Shown piece by piece: positions 1 to 8,958 of a stretch of DNA of 64,000 nucleotides (position 1 is the first letter of the stretch; every line of letters begins with the position of its first letter). The notes below the pieces were generated by a model. That model was given only the letters and a program-made list of their open reading frames with translations, was not told the origin of the DNA and searched no databases. Source of the stretch: Pyropia yezoensis (lineage: Eukaryota > Rhodophyta > Bangiophyceae > Bangiales > Bangiaceae); NCBI GenBank assembly GCA_009829735.1, contig CM020620.1, forward strand, positions 5,572,299-5,636,298. The letters are read 5' to 3'. The translations under genes were made by a program, and so were the position numbers.

Positions 1-1178
1 CCCACCGTTGCGTGGGAGGGGGGGGGGGCGGGGGCCTGGGGGGGGCGGGCCTGAGGGGTGTGGCTGGAAACAGAAGGATATGTAGAGCGGAAGGGGCCAC
101 CGGTCGGTGAGGGTGGGGGCAGGCCGGGGAGGGGGGGGGGGGGGTGCGGTGAGGAGGCGCGCCTCGCCAGCCGCGGAGACCGGCCATGCCAGCCGCTTGT
201 GTGTGCCACCAGGATGAGCGGGCCGTTACACGCACCCCCCACCCTCACCGGAAAGCGCGCTTCCAAAGCGCGCCCCGCGTCCGTTTTTTTTTTTTGGGGC
301 GGGGGGGGTGGGGCTAGTGGCGGCTCTGGCGCGGCGGTATGTACCGTCGCGAGCGCGATTTTGGCAGGGCGCGAGGCGCTCGTGTTACTGTATGTAGCGC
401 TCACATTGCGCCTTAATTACGCCCCCGAGGAAGCCGTCGCGCCCCAATGCACCTCTTGTAGCCCCCTATGGTTTTACTTATTCGACGGAAGTGCATCTTC
501 GAACTCAAGAGTTGTTTGACTTTCGGTGCCGGCATGCCGAAATCCTTCCCTGTCTTCCTGCTTCACTGCAGGCTCGGGTGCCATCATAGCGAAGACGTAC
601 CACTCCCAGCACGGCTTACTGGCGTGTACTGGGGTGTACTGCGCAATATTTCTGTACTCAGCCGTGCTGCCAGTGCGAATCTGGTGCTGCGCCACTCAAA
701 TCGGGGACCGCTTTTTCCCGCCTCCTGCTGGGGCTGTCTGAACGTGGGCTACAAGCCGCCGGGCTCTCAATTCGCCCCAGGCTCGGATCATTCTGAGGGT
801 TCGACCGGTGCTGAGGTCGGAGGGGGGTCGAATCATTGTGAAGAAGTTACCGTCTCACAGGCTGTTTGTCACACGTCGAGCGCTGGAGGAGTCATACAGT
901 TGCCCGATTGTCGCCTCCCCCCCCCCTCGCGCGCCGGCGCTCGCCGACCCGCCCTGGGCATGAACGGAGCGACTGGGGGGACTCACCACAGCACAGTACT
1001 GTATGCACGGGGGGCCCACCACCACGACGTGCGACCTTGCCCGCTTCCCGTCCCGGCCCTGGCGCAGGGCGGACGGCACCCGTCAGCACCGGCGGGTGGC
1101 CGACCTTCCCCAACGCGCAGCAATTGGCTGGGGGCCCTCCCCCGGGCCAGCCCTCCGCAGGCTGTCCATTCCCAGATC
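1..1178. other. GC-rich intergenic DNA, no gene recognised
   Basis: This stretch has long G and C runs, a T10 tract near 285 and CpG-rich segments. The open frames in it have low-complexity translations and no family motif. The only notable structure is a short sequence around 588-631 that recurs inverted near 33.6 kb (listed separately). The tyrosine-recombinase retrotransposon begins at 1179. Confidence 0.6.
588..631 (+). repeat. Left copy of a distant inverted repeat (candidate transposon end)
   Basis: The 16-mer GCGAAGACGTACCACT at 589-604 recurs exactly as its reverse complement at 33597-33612. After a 10-nt divergent stretch, GGCTTACTGG and then CGTGT also match at nearly equal spacing. 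The pair brackets the split transposase gene and the unknown plus-strand gene. It could be the terminal inverted repeats of a large old DNA transposon, but I did not find a convincing target duplication. Confidence 0.4.
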
Positions 1179-1401
1179 TGATCCGATTGGAGCGGAGCGG
1201 AGCCAGGGGGTACCCCGCGACCGAGGGGGAGGTGCTACTGTGGGGCATGGACGGCCGTCGGCAGATTTTGAAATCTTGCCGGCGGCGGCGGCGGCGGCGG
1301 CGCGTACGCACCGCCCCCCGCGGCCCCTGCCTTTTAGGCCGCGGCCGTGGCGCCCCGGTCCGCCCCACAGGAGCGGCAAGCACTTCCCTGTCTCGCGCTT
1401 G
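1179..1401 (+). repeat. Split direct repeat A1 (left end of element)
   Basis: These 223 bp recur at 5737-5959 with a constant offset of 4558 and no difference that I could see. They hold a (GGC)n/(CGG)n tract near 1280-1300. This is the outer left end of the PAT-like element. Confidence 0.9.
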
Positions 1402-1464
1402 AGTTGCGCGAGCCTGGGAAGGTTCCCGGTGCGTCGCCCTGCGGTTACGCTCTGGATTGTCGTC

Positions 1465-2475
1465 ATGCCCCCCCCCTTCTCAGATGCAGACCGAGCTGCC
1501 ACGCGGGCGACCGCCGCAGCCGCCGCCGCCACGGCTGCCGCCGCCGGTGGCGGCGGCGGTGTCGTGCCCGCTGCTGACGGCGCCGGCGGGGTCCCAGACC
1601 CCCCCCCGGCACGGGGCGTTGAGGGCGCGCTGCTCCGCATTCAGCAGACCCTCGACGCCGTCTCTACTCGCCTCGCGGCCGTTGAGGCCGATCGGGAAGC
1701 CGAGCGGGACCCTCCCCCGCTCGTACCCCCCGTCCTCCCCGCTCCCCTCGCCCCCGCCCCCGCTGCAGCAGCTACAGCAGGCGCGGCCGGCGCCGACTTT
1801 GGGCTCCCCGCCGCCGGCCTCGCCGACGTCATCGCAGTCACCGTCGCCAAGGTCATCAAGCAGCAGCAGGCCAAGGACAAGGAGCACGACACGGCCGTCA
1901 AGGACGACCTCTTCTCCGACGAGAAGGCCGGTCGCGTGGCGACCCTCACCAAGCCCCTCGACACCTTCCTCCTTCCGGGCTGCGCCCGCACCGACTTCCC
2001 CGCCCCCTTCCGGCTCGAGACGTGGCGGTACTCGGCCGACTGGCCGGTCACGCGGCGGGAGCAGCGCAGCGCCGCTGCTGCCGAGGCCGGCCATCTCTCC
2101 ATCGTCGGCGCGTGGAGCTCCAAGATGCACAACGGCATCCAGTCGTTCTGCGGCACCGACGGCGTGGCTGACGTCACCGAGCTGCAGCAGATGCTCCAGA
2201 GGTCGCGCGTGTACCTGCACCAGATCGCGGAGCTCTGCGCATGCCGCTACGACGTGCTCAACTACGACGACGAGGACATCGCGGCGGAGATCCAGTCGCG
2301 CATCCTCGGCAGCGCCGACGACCATGCCTCCAAGGCGCTCGGCAACGTGTACAAGGAAGTCCGCGCAGACCGGAACAAGGACATCGTCAAGTCCCTCTCC
2401 GCCGCCCAGAAGAAGTCCCGGCGCGGCCGGCGGGGGAAGTCCGCTGCCGCCGCCGCCGCCGCCGCCGGCAACTAG
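1465..2475 (+). CDS. Gag-like protein of PAT-like element
   Basis: A 336-residue frame starts at the ATG at 1465, the first ATG after repeat A1, and ends at TAG 2473-2475. Residues 1-115 are Ala/Gly/Pro-rich with a short helical segment rich in Arg/Glu (ALLRIQQTLDAVSTRL). The middle and C-terminal part (about 130-320) is an ordered alpha-helical region, and the tail is basic (KKSRRGRRGK) followed by poly-Ala. I see no zinc knuckle. Position upstream of reverse transcriptase and the basic tail suit a nucleocapsid-type Gag, which would package element RNA in the cytoplasm. The call rests mainly on position, because DIRS-order Gag proteins are poorly conserved. Confidence 0.65.
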   Translation: MPPPFSDADRAATRATAAAAAATAAAAGGGGGVVPAADGAGGVPDPPPARGVEGALLRIQQTLDAVSTRLAAVEADREAERDPPPLVPPVLPAPLAPAPAAAATAGAAGADFGLPAAGLADVIAVTVAKVIKQQQAKDKEHDTAVKDDLFSDEKAGRVATLTKPLDTFLLPGCARTDFPAPFRLETWRYSADWPVTRREQRSAAAAEAGHLSIVGAWSSKMHNGIQSFCGTDGVADVTELQQMLQRSRVYLHQIAELCACRYDVLNYDDEDIAAEIQSRILGSADDHASKALGNVYKEVRADRNKDIVKSLSAAQKKSRRGRRGKSAAAAAAAAGN

Positions 2476-2476
2476 C

Positions 2477-4690
2477 CCCCTCGCCGGGGGCCCAGGCGCC
2501 GGGGGGACCTCACCGCCCCCCCCTCACCACGCGGCCAAGACCGCGAGCGCCGAGGAGGAATGTGCCACGCCGCCGAAGAAGCCGCCGGCGGCGTGGGCGC
2601 GGGAGGCGGAAGACGCATGGCGCAAGATTGGCGCGCCACGCTGGGTTCTCCGCCTCCTCCGCTTCGGCCTGAAGCTACCTTGGGCGGACCCCCACCGGCG
2701 ACCGCGTACGCGAGCGAGAGCGTATCCGGTGCCGGAGGGGGACCGTACCTTTGTGGCTGAGGAGCTGATGCGGTGGCAGATGGCGGGCTTTGTGCGGAAG
2801 CTGAGCGGAGCGGAGCGCGCGGCGGCGCGTTGCGTGTCCCCAGCCTTCGTCTCCCACGTCCGCCCCAAGCCCAGGTTGGTGATCGATCTCAGGGACGTGA
2901 ACGAGCTGCTGGAGGACAAGCCGTTTAAGTACGAGGCACTGCCCGAGTTTATAGCTTCCCTCCAGCTGTACGACCATCTTATCTCTTGGGATATAAAGGA
3001 CGCCTTTCATCACGTTTACATCCACCCCGACGATCGGACCTACCTCAGCTTCACCATTGATGGTGAGGTCTACGAGGCCATCACCATGCCTTTTGGACTG
3101 TCCATCGCCCCGTGGGCGTGGACAAAGGTGATGCGCCCAGTGCTCGCGCACCTGCGCGCGGTGGGCTTCGACCTCATTGGCTATGTTGACGACCATGGTG
3201 CCGCTGCCCCCGGCCCAAGACCAACCAGCAAGGCGGGCGCAGCCGCCGGCTTCCGGCTGGTGCAGCGGCTATACGCCAAGCTCGGCCTACAGCTGCACCC
3301 CGACAAGGCCGACCGCGAAGGGACGCAGCAACTGGCGCTGCTTGGCTTCACCATCGATACGGCGGGCAACAGGCTGACGCTTCCACCGGAGCGAGTCGCC
3401 AAGGTGAGCGGCACCGCCATGGCGCTGCTATCCTCGGCCGGCAAGAACCGGCGGTACGTGCGGGTGAAGGCGTTGCAGCGGATGGCGGGGCTGGCGGTGT
3501 CGACCAAGCTGGCAATCCCGGCGGCGCGGCTGCACACCCGATCCCTGTACGACGACCTTCGATCCGGTGACGCAGTCGGCGACGATCGGCCCGAACTCGC
3601 GGACGATCGACCCAAATCTTCAAATTTGAAAATATACGATCGGTCTGATAGATCGTCGGACGATCGGAGCGATCATCGAAATCGCGACGATCGTCGATTG
3701 TCGCACCAGTCGATCCGGGACCTGCGATTCTGGGCCGGGCTGCGACCGGGTCAGGAGTTTGGCCGCCTGCTATGGCACCCCCCCACCTCCGCCACGCTCT
3801 ACACCGACGCCTCTGGCGCCGGGTGGGGCGGCGGGCTGACGGTCGACGGCGTCAAGTACGAGGCCCGCGGCTTCTTTGGCCCGGGGGACGCTACCAAGCA
3901 CATCAACGCCAAGGAGATCTTGGCGGTGACGCTGTCGCTGTTGAGCTTTGAGGACAAGCTGCGGGTGGGCGCGGTGGTCCGCCTGTTCGTGGACTCACAG
4001 GTGGCGCTAGCGGTTATTGCTGCGCTGTCTTCCCGCTCCCCGGCGCTTGTCCGGGAGCTGCGGAGGCTGCACGCCGTGGCGCGCCACCTGTCGGTCGCCC
4101 TGGACGGGCAATGGATCCCGACGGCGGAGAACGCCTGGGCCGACGCGTTGAGCCGCGACGAGGACCGCACGGACTGGTGCTTGGGGCGGCGCTTCTTCCT
4201 GTCCCTGGACGCCGCGTACGGGCCCCACACGGTGGACCGCTTTGCGTCGGCGACGACGTCGCACTTGGCGCGCTACAACTCCCGTCGCCGCGACCCGTCC
4301 ACCGAGGCGGTGGACGCCCTCTCCCAGTCGTGGTCGGGCGACAACAACTGGGCCAACCCGCCGTTCTCCCTCGTCCCGCTGGTGCTGCGCCTCATCGCCG
4401 CGCAGCGGGCGACGGCGACCGTCATCGTCCCCGTGTGGAGGGCGCAGCCGTGGTGGAGGCCCGCCCTCCAGCAGGCCGACGAGGTGCTCTACCTTCCCCG
4501 CGCGGCCGGCGTCTTCCGGCACGGGGCGGCGGCCGCGCCGCGGCGTCGGCCGCATTGGACAGTATGCGCGCTCCTGTTCACGGACGGGGGGCGACGGCCG
4601 CGTCGGCGGCATGGACGCGGTCCTGCGTCGTCCTCGGCGACCACCGCTTTGGCGCCGGCGCCGGCGGTGAGACTGCCGCGCAGCTGTTAA
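2477..4690 (+). CDS. Reverse transcriptase - RNase H - methyltransferase-like polyprotein (PAT-like element)
   Basis: The frame is open from before the gag stop to TAA 4688-4690 and lies +1 to gag. No ATG occurs until about 2768, inside the RT domain, so expression by frameshift or reinitiation is likely; the start given is the frame position after gag. RT motifs are RPKPRLVIDLRDVN (about 2860), SWDIKDAFHHV, TMPFGLSIAPWAWTK and the catalytic YVDDHG (3183-3200). RNase H starts at LYTDASGAGWGG (about 3801), with INAKE and the late ADALSRD motif (about 4140). A following segment (VDRFAS...NWANPPFSLVPLVL, 4230-4400) resembles the DPPF/NPPF-type Dam-like methyltransferase segment of DIRS and PAT elements. 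An Asp/Arg-rich insertion (about 3545-3716) lies between RT and RNase H. Confidence 0.85.
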   Translation, partial: PLAGGPGAGGTSPPPPHHAAKTASAEEECATPPKKPPAAWAREAEDAWRKIGAPRWVLRLLRFGLKLPWADPHRRPRTRARAYPVPEGDRTFVAEELMRWQMAGFVRKLSGAERAAARCVSPAFVSHVRPKPRLVIDLRDVNELLEDKPFKYEALPEFIASLQLYDHLISWDIKDAFHHVYIHPDDRTYLSFTIDGEVYEAITMPFGLSIAPWAWTKVMRPVLAHLRAVGFDLIGYVDDHGAAAPGPRPTSKAGAAAGFRLVQRLYAKLGLQLHPDKADREGTQQLALLGFTIDTAGNRLTLPPERVAKVSGTAMALLSSAGKNRRYVRVKALQRMAGLAVSTKLAIPAARLHTRSLYDDLRSGDAVGDDRPELADDRPKSSNLKIYDRSDRSSDDRSDHRNRDDRRLSHQSIRDLRFWAGLRPGQEFGRLLWHPPTSATLYTDASGAGWGGGLTVDGVKYEARGFFGPGDATKHINAKEILAVTLSLLSFEDKLRVGAVVRLFVDSQVALAVIAALSSRSPALVRELRRLHAVARHLSVALDGQWIPTAENAWADALSRDEDRTDWCLGRRFFLSLDAAYGPHTVDRFASATTSHLARYNSRRRDPSTEAVDALSQSWSGDNNWANPPFSLVPLVLRLIAAQRATATVIVPVWRAQPWWRPALQQADEVLYLPRAAGVFRHGAAAAPRRRPHWTVCALLFTDGGRRPRRRHGRGPASSSATTALAPAPAVRLPRSC
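3545..3716 (+). repeat. CGATCG-rich in-frame insertion between RT and RNase H
   Basis: About 170 bp contain many copies of the palindrome CGATCG or GACGATC spaced irregularly, with an AT-rich core (AAATCTTCAAATTTGAAAATATA). The segment is less GC-rich than its surroundings and encodes an Asp-Asp-Arg-rich linker (DDRPELADDRPK...DDRSDHRNRDD). It does not break the frame. RT to RNase H linkers in this order are normally short. Confidence 0.6.
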
Positions 4691-5639
4691 GCCTCGCGCT
4701 GGCGGAGTCGACCAAGGGAAACTACGCCAATAAGTGGGTGGCGTTTGTGTCCTTTTGCCAGGCTAGTGGGTACACTTACCTGCCAGCTACGACTGAGACC
4801 GTCGCGTGCTACCTCGGGTTCATCTTCGAGCGCGGCACGGTCGCGCCGGCGACGCTGCAGGGCTACCTCACCCCGATTAACTCAGTGCACGCGTTGATGC
4901 AGATGGAGCGGCCTGCGGTCGGTCCCCTGCTCGTGGCGCTGCGGCATGGCTACGCCCGAGCCTACGCCATCATCTCTGGCGGCCTGCGCGTCAAGCGCGT
5001 TCCGCTTCCGCAGCGGCGCTGCTGCGGTTTGCCAACCTGGGTTTGACCACGGCTGACGCCGGCCTCCGCCGACGGCTGGCGGGGCTCGTCATGACGGGCC
5101 TGACCTTCTCGCGCCCGGGCGGAGGGGCTAACCTCCGCCGCAAGGACGTCTCCGTCACGGGTGACAGTATCAAGGTGCAGATAATGGACTACAAGCACGG
5201 CGCGCGGACGGACCGTGAGCGCATCCTCATCAACCTGCCGAGGCGCAGTGGCGGCCGCGACGACGCTCCCTTCCGGCTGGTGCACATGCACCTGTCGGCC
5301 ATGGCCATGGCGACGGCGGACGGCGACCAACCCTGCTTCTCCCCCGTCGGCGACCTGCGGCCCCTGCCGACGGAGGTGGCGACCGTGTGGATGAGGGAGG
5401 CCATCTACCTCTTGGACGTCCACCCGCCCGACGGCGGGATGTACGCCGGCCACTCCCTCCGCGCCTGCGCGGCGACGAGCTACCGCTCGATTGGGGGGGA
5501 GCAGGACGCGTGCGCCCAGCTGATGGGCATGAAGGACAAGTGGACGGACGTCGTCTCCGCCTCGTACGTAGACGCACTCGTCGACGCAGACGACGCTGCC
5601 CGGGAGCTGTACGACCGCTACCTGCGGGTGCGGCGCTGA
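4651..5639 (+). pseudogene. Tyrosine recombinase of PAT-like element, one-base frame change
   Basis: The N-terminal SAM-like DNA-binding region (LALAESTKGNYANKWVAF, about 4690) reads in the first frame and meets TGA at 5044-5046. From about 5005 the matching protein continues in the third frame (AALLRFANLGLTT...) to TGA 5637-5639. Catalytic tyrosine-recombinase features lie in the second part: an Arg box (TGLTFSRPGGG, about 5095), a Lys (DYKHG), the H-x-x-R box (AGHSLRACAA, about 5450) and a candidate nucleophile Tyr (SASYVDALV, about 5560). This enzyme integrates the circular DNA intermediate. The one-base change at about 4995-5010 would inactivate this copy unless it is a sequencing error or programmed. 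Confidence 0.75.
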
Positions 5640-5700
5640 CCGGCCGCGGGCGCCGTCGGCCACCACCCTCCTCTGGGTGGCGTCGCCTCTCCGATTGAGT

Positions 5701-5737
5701 TGGCAACAAGACCGTGACTCCACGAGCGGCGGGGTAT
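5701..5737 (+). repeat. Split direct repeat B1
   Basis: These 37 bp start TGGCAACAAGACC and end CGGGGTAT. They are identical to 6230-6266 (offset 529). B1 abuts A2 with the single base 5737 shared, as expected where the two ends of a circle join. Confidence 0.9.
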
Positions 5738-5959
5738 GATCCGATTGGAGCGGAGCGGAGCCAGGGGGTACCCCGCGACCGAGGGGGAGGTGCTACTGTG
5801 GGGCATGGACGGCCGTCGGCAGATTTTGAAATCTTGCCGGCGGCGGCGGCGGCGGCGGCGCGTACGCACCGCCCCCCGCGGCCCCTGCCTTTTAGGCCGC
5901 GGCCGTGGCGCCCCGGTCCGCCCCACAGGAGCGGCAAGCACTTCCCTGTCTCGCGCTTG
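5737..5959 (+). repeat. Split direct repeat A2
   Basis: This is the second copy of A1 (1179-1401), 223 bp, with no difference seen. It directly follows B1. Confidence 0.9.
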
Positions 5960-6229
5960 CCTCCTTCCTCCCCTCCTGCCACCGGTATTCTCCCCCACTG
6001 CCGCGGGGTCTCACCTGTCTGTATGCTCCGCTTAGTTCTCCCGCTCCGCCGCGGCCATTGCTTGGCCGCGTGGAGTCTGCCGTGCCAGCCTCCTTTTCTC
6101 CCTGTCTTTGACTTTGACGGTGCGCGCCGACCGCAAGGCTGGGCGCACCGAGGCGACCTGCCTCACATTTGCATTGCTCTACTGCCCAATAGGGGCTACT
6201 TGTATCTCATGAATAAATTCGACAGTCCG

Positions 6230-6266
6230 TGGCAACAAGACCGTGACTCCACGAGCGGCGGGGTAT
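6230..6266 (+). repeat. Split direct repeat B2 (right end of element)
   Basis: This is the second copy of B1 and defines the right terminus of the PAT-like element. The 270 bp between A2 and B2 are CT-rich and non-coding. Confidence 0.9.
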
Positions 6267-7033
6267 CCCCACTGTTGCTCGCCCTTCATAGCGATGGTCG
6301 GGTCCTCACCTCCTCTCTCGCATGCTGACACGGGCGGCCGTGTCCGGCCCCTCTCCCGCCACGTGCTTCGTCTGCCTGCGTGCGCGCTGCGCCGTCCACC
6401 CGCGTTGGCGGGCGGGTGCGCCGCTGTCCCCCTCTCTTGCACTCCGGTGCGGGCGGCCGTCTTCATCACCGCAAGAGCGCGCTCCGGACGCCACTCCCCC
6501 TCTCCCGCGCCCCGGTGCGGGTGGCAGTCTCCGTCTCGGCCCCCCCTCCCGCCGCCTCTTCCCCTCTCGCACGCCAATACCGGCGGCTGTCTCCGCCTCA
6601 GCCCCCACTCCCACGGCCTTTCCCCCTACCTGGCACGCCGGGGCCGGCGGCCGTCTCCATCTCCGCCCCGCCGCGTGTCTCATCATCCTGTGTGGGCACT
6701 GCGCCGTCCACCCGCCCGCTTTTGCGGTGGTGTTCGGCGTGCCCCTGGCCGCTCTGCACCCTCTCCGCTGTGTGGATGGGCGGGTGTGCTGACTGTCGCG
6801 CGGCGGTCGCGGCGGGCGGCTATGTCATCCACGCCTACCCCGTCCTCCTTCTGGTGGTGTGGGGCCCCTCCTTACCCTTCTTCCCGCCTTTGCTGGTAGG
6901 TGTTGCCGATGGTGCTTCTTTGCTGTGACCAGTGGCCGCGACAAACGTTTTTGACTGCCGCCTACTCGAATCCACCTGTGTGCACCAGTCGACGAAATAA
7001 CAACCTCATCTCCTATACAACCCTCGTTGAGGC
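6267..7033. other. CT-rich degenerate repeat DNA, no gene
   Basis: Between about 6310 and 6690 a loose 60-75 bp unit recurs several times, with a core like CCGGTGCGGGCGGCCGTCT followed by a pyrimidine-rich tract. The open frames here are low complexity. It lies 3' of the split transposase gene, whose stop is at 7034-7036. Confidence 0.5.
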
Positions 7034-7342
7034 TCAATAAAGATCATCATGCCAATCATCACTCTCATCACTCTCTGTACCGGCTGGGTCCGTACTCCTT
7101 GGGTCCTGTCGAGGGAGGGCGAACGCGTTCACATAGAAGCGTGTCTTACGCAGCTCCTCGCCAGTAGTAGGCACCTCGTCTGGCATGACAGTAACGCCAT
7201 GCCGTTGACTGAGGTCCTCCCAGTCGTACTCAACAGCCAGGTACCTCACGATGTCCCCTGGTCGGACCACGTCTAGTGCCACTTCACTGCCGTTTTTTTT
7301 TCGGACTTCTAGCTGCTGCCGAGTGCCCGCCCTGTTCGTCAG
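7034..7342 (-). pseudogene. 3' end of split Plavaka-like transposase gene
   Basis: This is the C-terminal 100 or so codons of the minus-strand gene whose 5' part lies at 23939-26986. It reads from LTNRAGTRQQLEVRK to WHDDLY and stops at 7034-7036. Element C is inserted exactly at this edge, with GTCAG duplicated at 7338-7342 and 23934-23938. Deleting the insertion plus one GTCAG joins ...GQAALV with LTNRAG... in frame. The segment includes an acidic tail (TESDESDDWHDD) and no motif that I recognise. Confidence 0.75.
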
Positions 7343-7811
7343 TGTGGCTGTATTGACCCCCAGGTACGGGGGCAACACGTGCCATGCAAGGGGCGGCAGG
7401 CCACTAGCCTGATCCGTTCCTCCCCCTGCATTTGGGTCCGTATTCCCTAAGTTTGGGATAGTTAGCTTAGTAGTAAATCCAACTTGGATTTGAGAGTTTT
7501 CTGCATTGATCGTCTTGAATATTCGTGTGGCCCGGTGGGCAGGTGCTGGGGTGGGAGATTCTGAGTGGCGAGATTCTGAGGGGACCCTGGGGGGATAAGG
7601 GGAGGGACAGCGGGGCTTGGCCCTGCGTCCCCGTCCCGACCAAGAAACTGTTGGACCACACACCATCCTCTTGTTTGTCAGTGGGGGGTTTGCCCCACAA
7701 CAGGGACAGAGTGTGTGCGACTTGCACTTCTTCCGGTTCCCCCGACACGGGAGGCAGCCCATGTACACCGCCCCAACTTGGGTGTCGTGTGTGCAAGTGG
7801 TTTTTGCCACA
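7343..7811 (+). repeat. 5' LTR of element C (family II)
   Basis: It runs from TGTGGCTGTATTGACC to TTTTTGCCACA and matches 23465-23933 throughout. An inverted solo copy lies at 42509-42979. The TG...CA ends extend to TGTGGCA/TGCCACA in the family. Confidence 0.9.
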
Positions 7812-7813
7812 TT

Positions 7814-7832
7814 TGGTGGAGCAGCAGGGGAC
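7814..7832 (+). promoter_or_regulatory. Primer-binding site of element C
   Basis: TGGTGGAGCAGCAGGGGAC begins two bases after the LTR. It would pair with a tRNA 3' end terminating in ...GCTCCACCA. Element A (family I) has the same sequence next to its own 5' LTR. Confidence 0.7.
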
Positions 7833-8004
7833 AGAGGTAAACTTTACCTCCGGGTGCACCCGGGTGTAGGGGGCCCTCTGTCTCAGAGGAACGGTGGTCT
7901 TGGACTGTGTCGTGTGGATCGTTAGCCAACACGGCTGGATTGGACCTCCCGACGTTCGGGAAACTCTCCGGTGACGACTTTACTCCGGCGCCTTTGAATA
8001 CTGG

Positions 8005-8368
8005 TGTAGCATAATAGGTATCCGTCGCACGTCCACTCTCAGGGAACACTCACCAAGGGGGATCGGCGCCAACGTCACCGGGAGGCCAAGGTTGCCGTCC
8101 TTGGAGCGCAGGCCACGGGACCAAGATGGGAGCCCAAATGGGAGGGGTTTGTTGTTCTACCTTGGCCGGCGGTGGATTCGCCGCCGGCCCCCACGTTATA
8201 AACCCTCGGAGACACTACTAACTACCCTTCACCCCAAGATGCAAGTCCCTCTGGTCATACGTAACTTATAGATACCGTGACCAGTACGAACTATCAAATT
8301 GAAAGTTAAGGGTTAGAAGTAGCCCCCCCTATTATTAGGGTTACAATACGGCCAACCATATTGCTACA
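8005..8368 (-). repeat. 3' LTR of element A (family I)
   Basis: In plus orientation it runs TGTAGCATAATAGG ... CATATTGCTACA, with perfect 7-bp terminal inverted ends TGTAGCA/TGCTACA. It is flanked on the left by the target duplication ACTGG. Confidence 0.92.
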
Positions 8369-8370
8369 TA

Positions 8371-8380
8371 TCCCCCCCTT
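8371..8380 (-). promoter_or_regulatory. Polypurine tract of element A
   Basis: On the element strand it reads AAGGGGGGGA, two bases before the 3' LTR start. The same tract adjoins the LTRs at 36352-36361 and 51376-51385. It would prime plus-strand DNA synthesis. Confidence 0.75.
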
Positions 8381-8958
8381 AGATTCGGCCCGTCCTCGGG
8401 TCGAGTTGCATTCGGGTTACCGAATGTAAGTGGGTCGCGTGACCGTTTACCAGTCGGGTGGGGCTTTGCGCCCTGTCGCGACAGACACCCCTTTTCGAGG
8501 TTGTCTGAGGGGGGTGCCCCCCTTTGTGTGGTACACACACGATCCGTTTTCCGGACCGTTAAATTCCCGATGCGGGTTTCTGTTCACGACCCCCCTTTCC
8601 GGGGGGTGGTGCGAGCGGATCCGCCACCAGGCGCCTGGTGGTAGGGGGGCCCCTCTCGTGTGGACGAGTGTGTGGATATGGGCGCTGCCCGCGTTGCGTG
8701 GGGGCGGTTGGGGGTGACCCCCCTTGCTTACCCCGTGTGTGGGGGGGGCGTGGCTCCGGTCCAGGTGCCTGGGTGGAGCGCCCCCGTAGCTCGGCTGGCG
8801 CGGGTCGTCCCGCGCTGCCGTATCGCTCGTGCTGAGCTGTGTGGTTATAAGCGCGGGTGCCCGCGCTTCCCTGGCTCGTCCTGCGCGAGCGTTTCTCGAC
8901 CGGGTCGAGCCGGCCTCGGCTTTTCTGCACGGGGCGCCCCTGCTACCCCGGTTGCACC

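Larger units (their letters stand above)
1179..6266 (+). mobile_element. PAT/kangaroo-like tyrosine-recombinase (DIRS-order) retrotransposon
   Basis: The element has the split direct repeat layout A1 (1179-1401) - ORFs - B1 (5701-5737) / A2 (5737-5959) - B2 (6230-6266). This is the signature of PAT and Ngaro members of the DIRS order, which insert as circles through a tyrosine recombinase and make no target duplication. The ORFs in order are gag-like, reverse transcriptase plus RNase H plus a methyltransferase-like segment, then tyrosine recombinase. The methyltransferase-like region favours PAT/kangaroo over Ngaro. A1 and A2 look identical, so the insertion is young. The copy is probably inactive because the recombinase needs a one-base frame change near 5000. 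Confidence 0.85.

Noticed and set aside
1003..1464. Upstream extension of the gag-like frame into repeat A1
   Set aside because: The extension crosses the terminal repeat, whose other copy (5737-5959) is not followed by the same frame; the ATG at 1465 is the first after the repeat.
7034..7810. A single 258-codon gene running from the LTR into the transposase fragment
   Set aside because: Its N-terminal two thirds are LTR sequence read by chance; the real gene continues at 23939 on the far side of element C.
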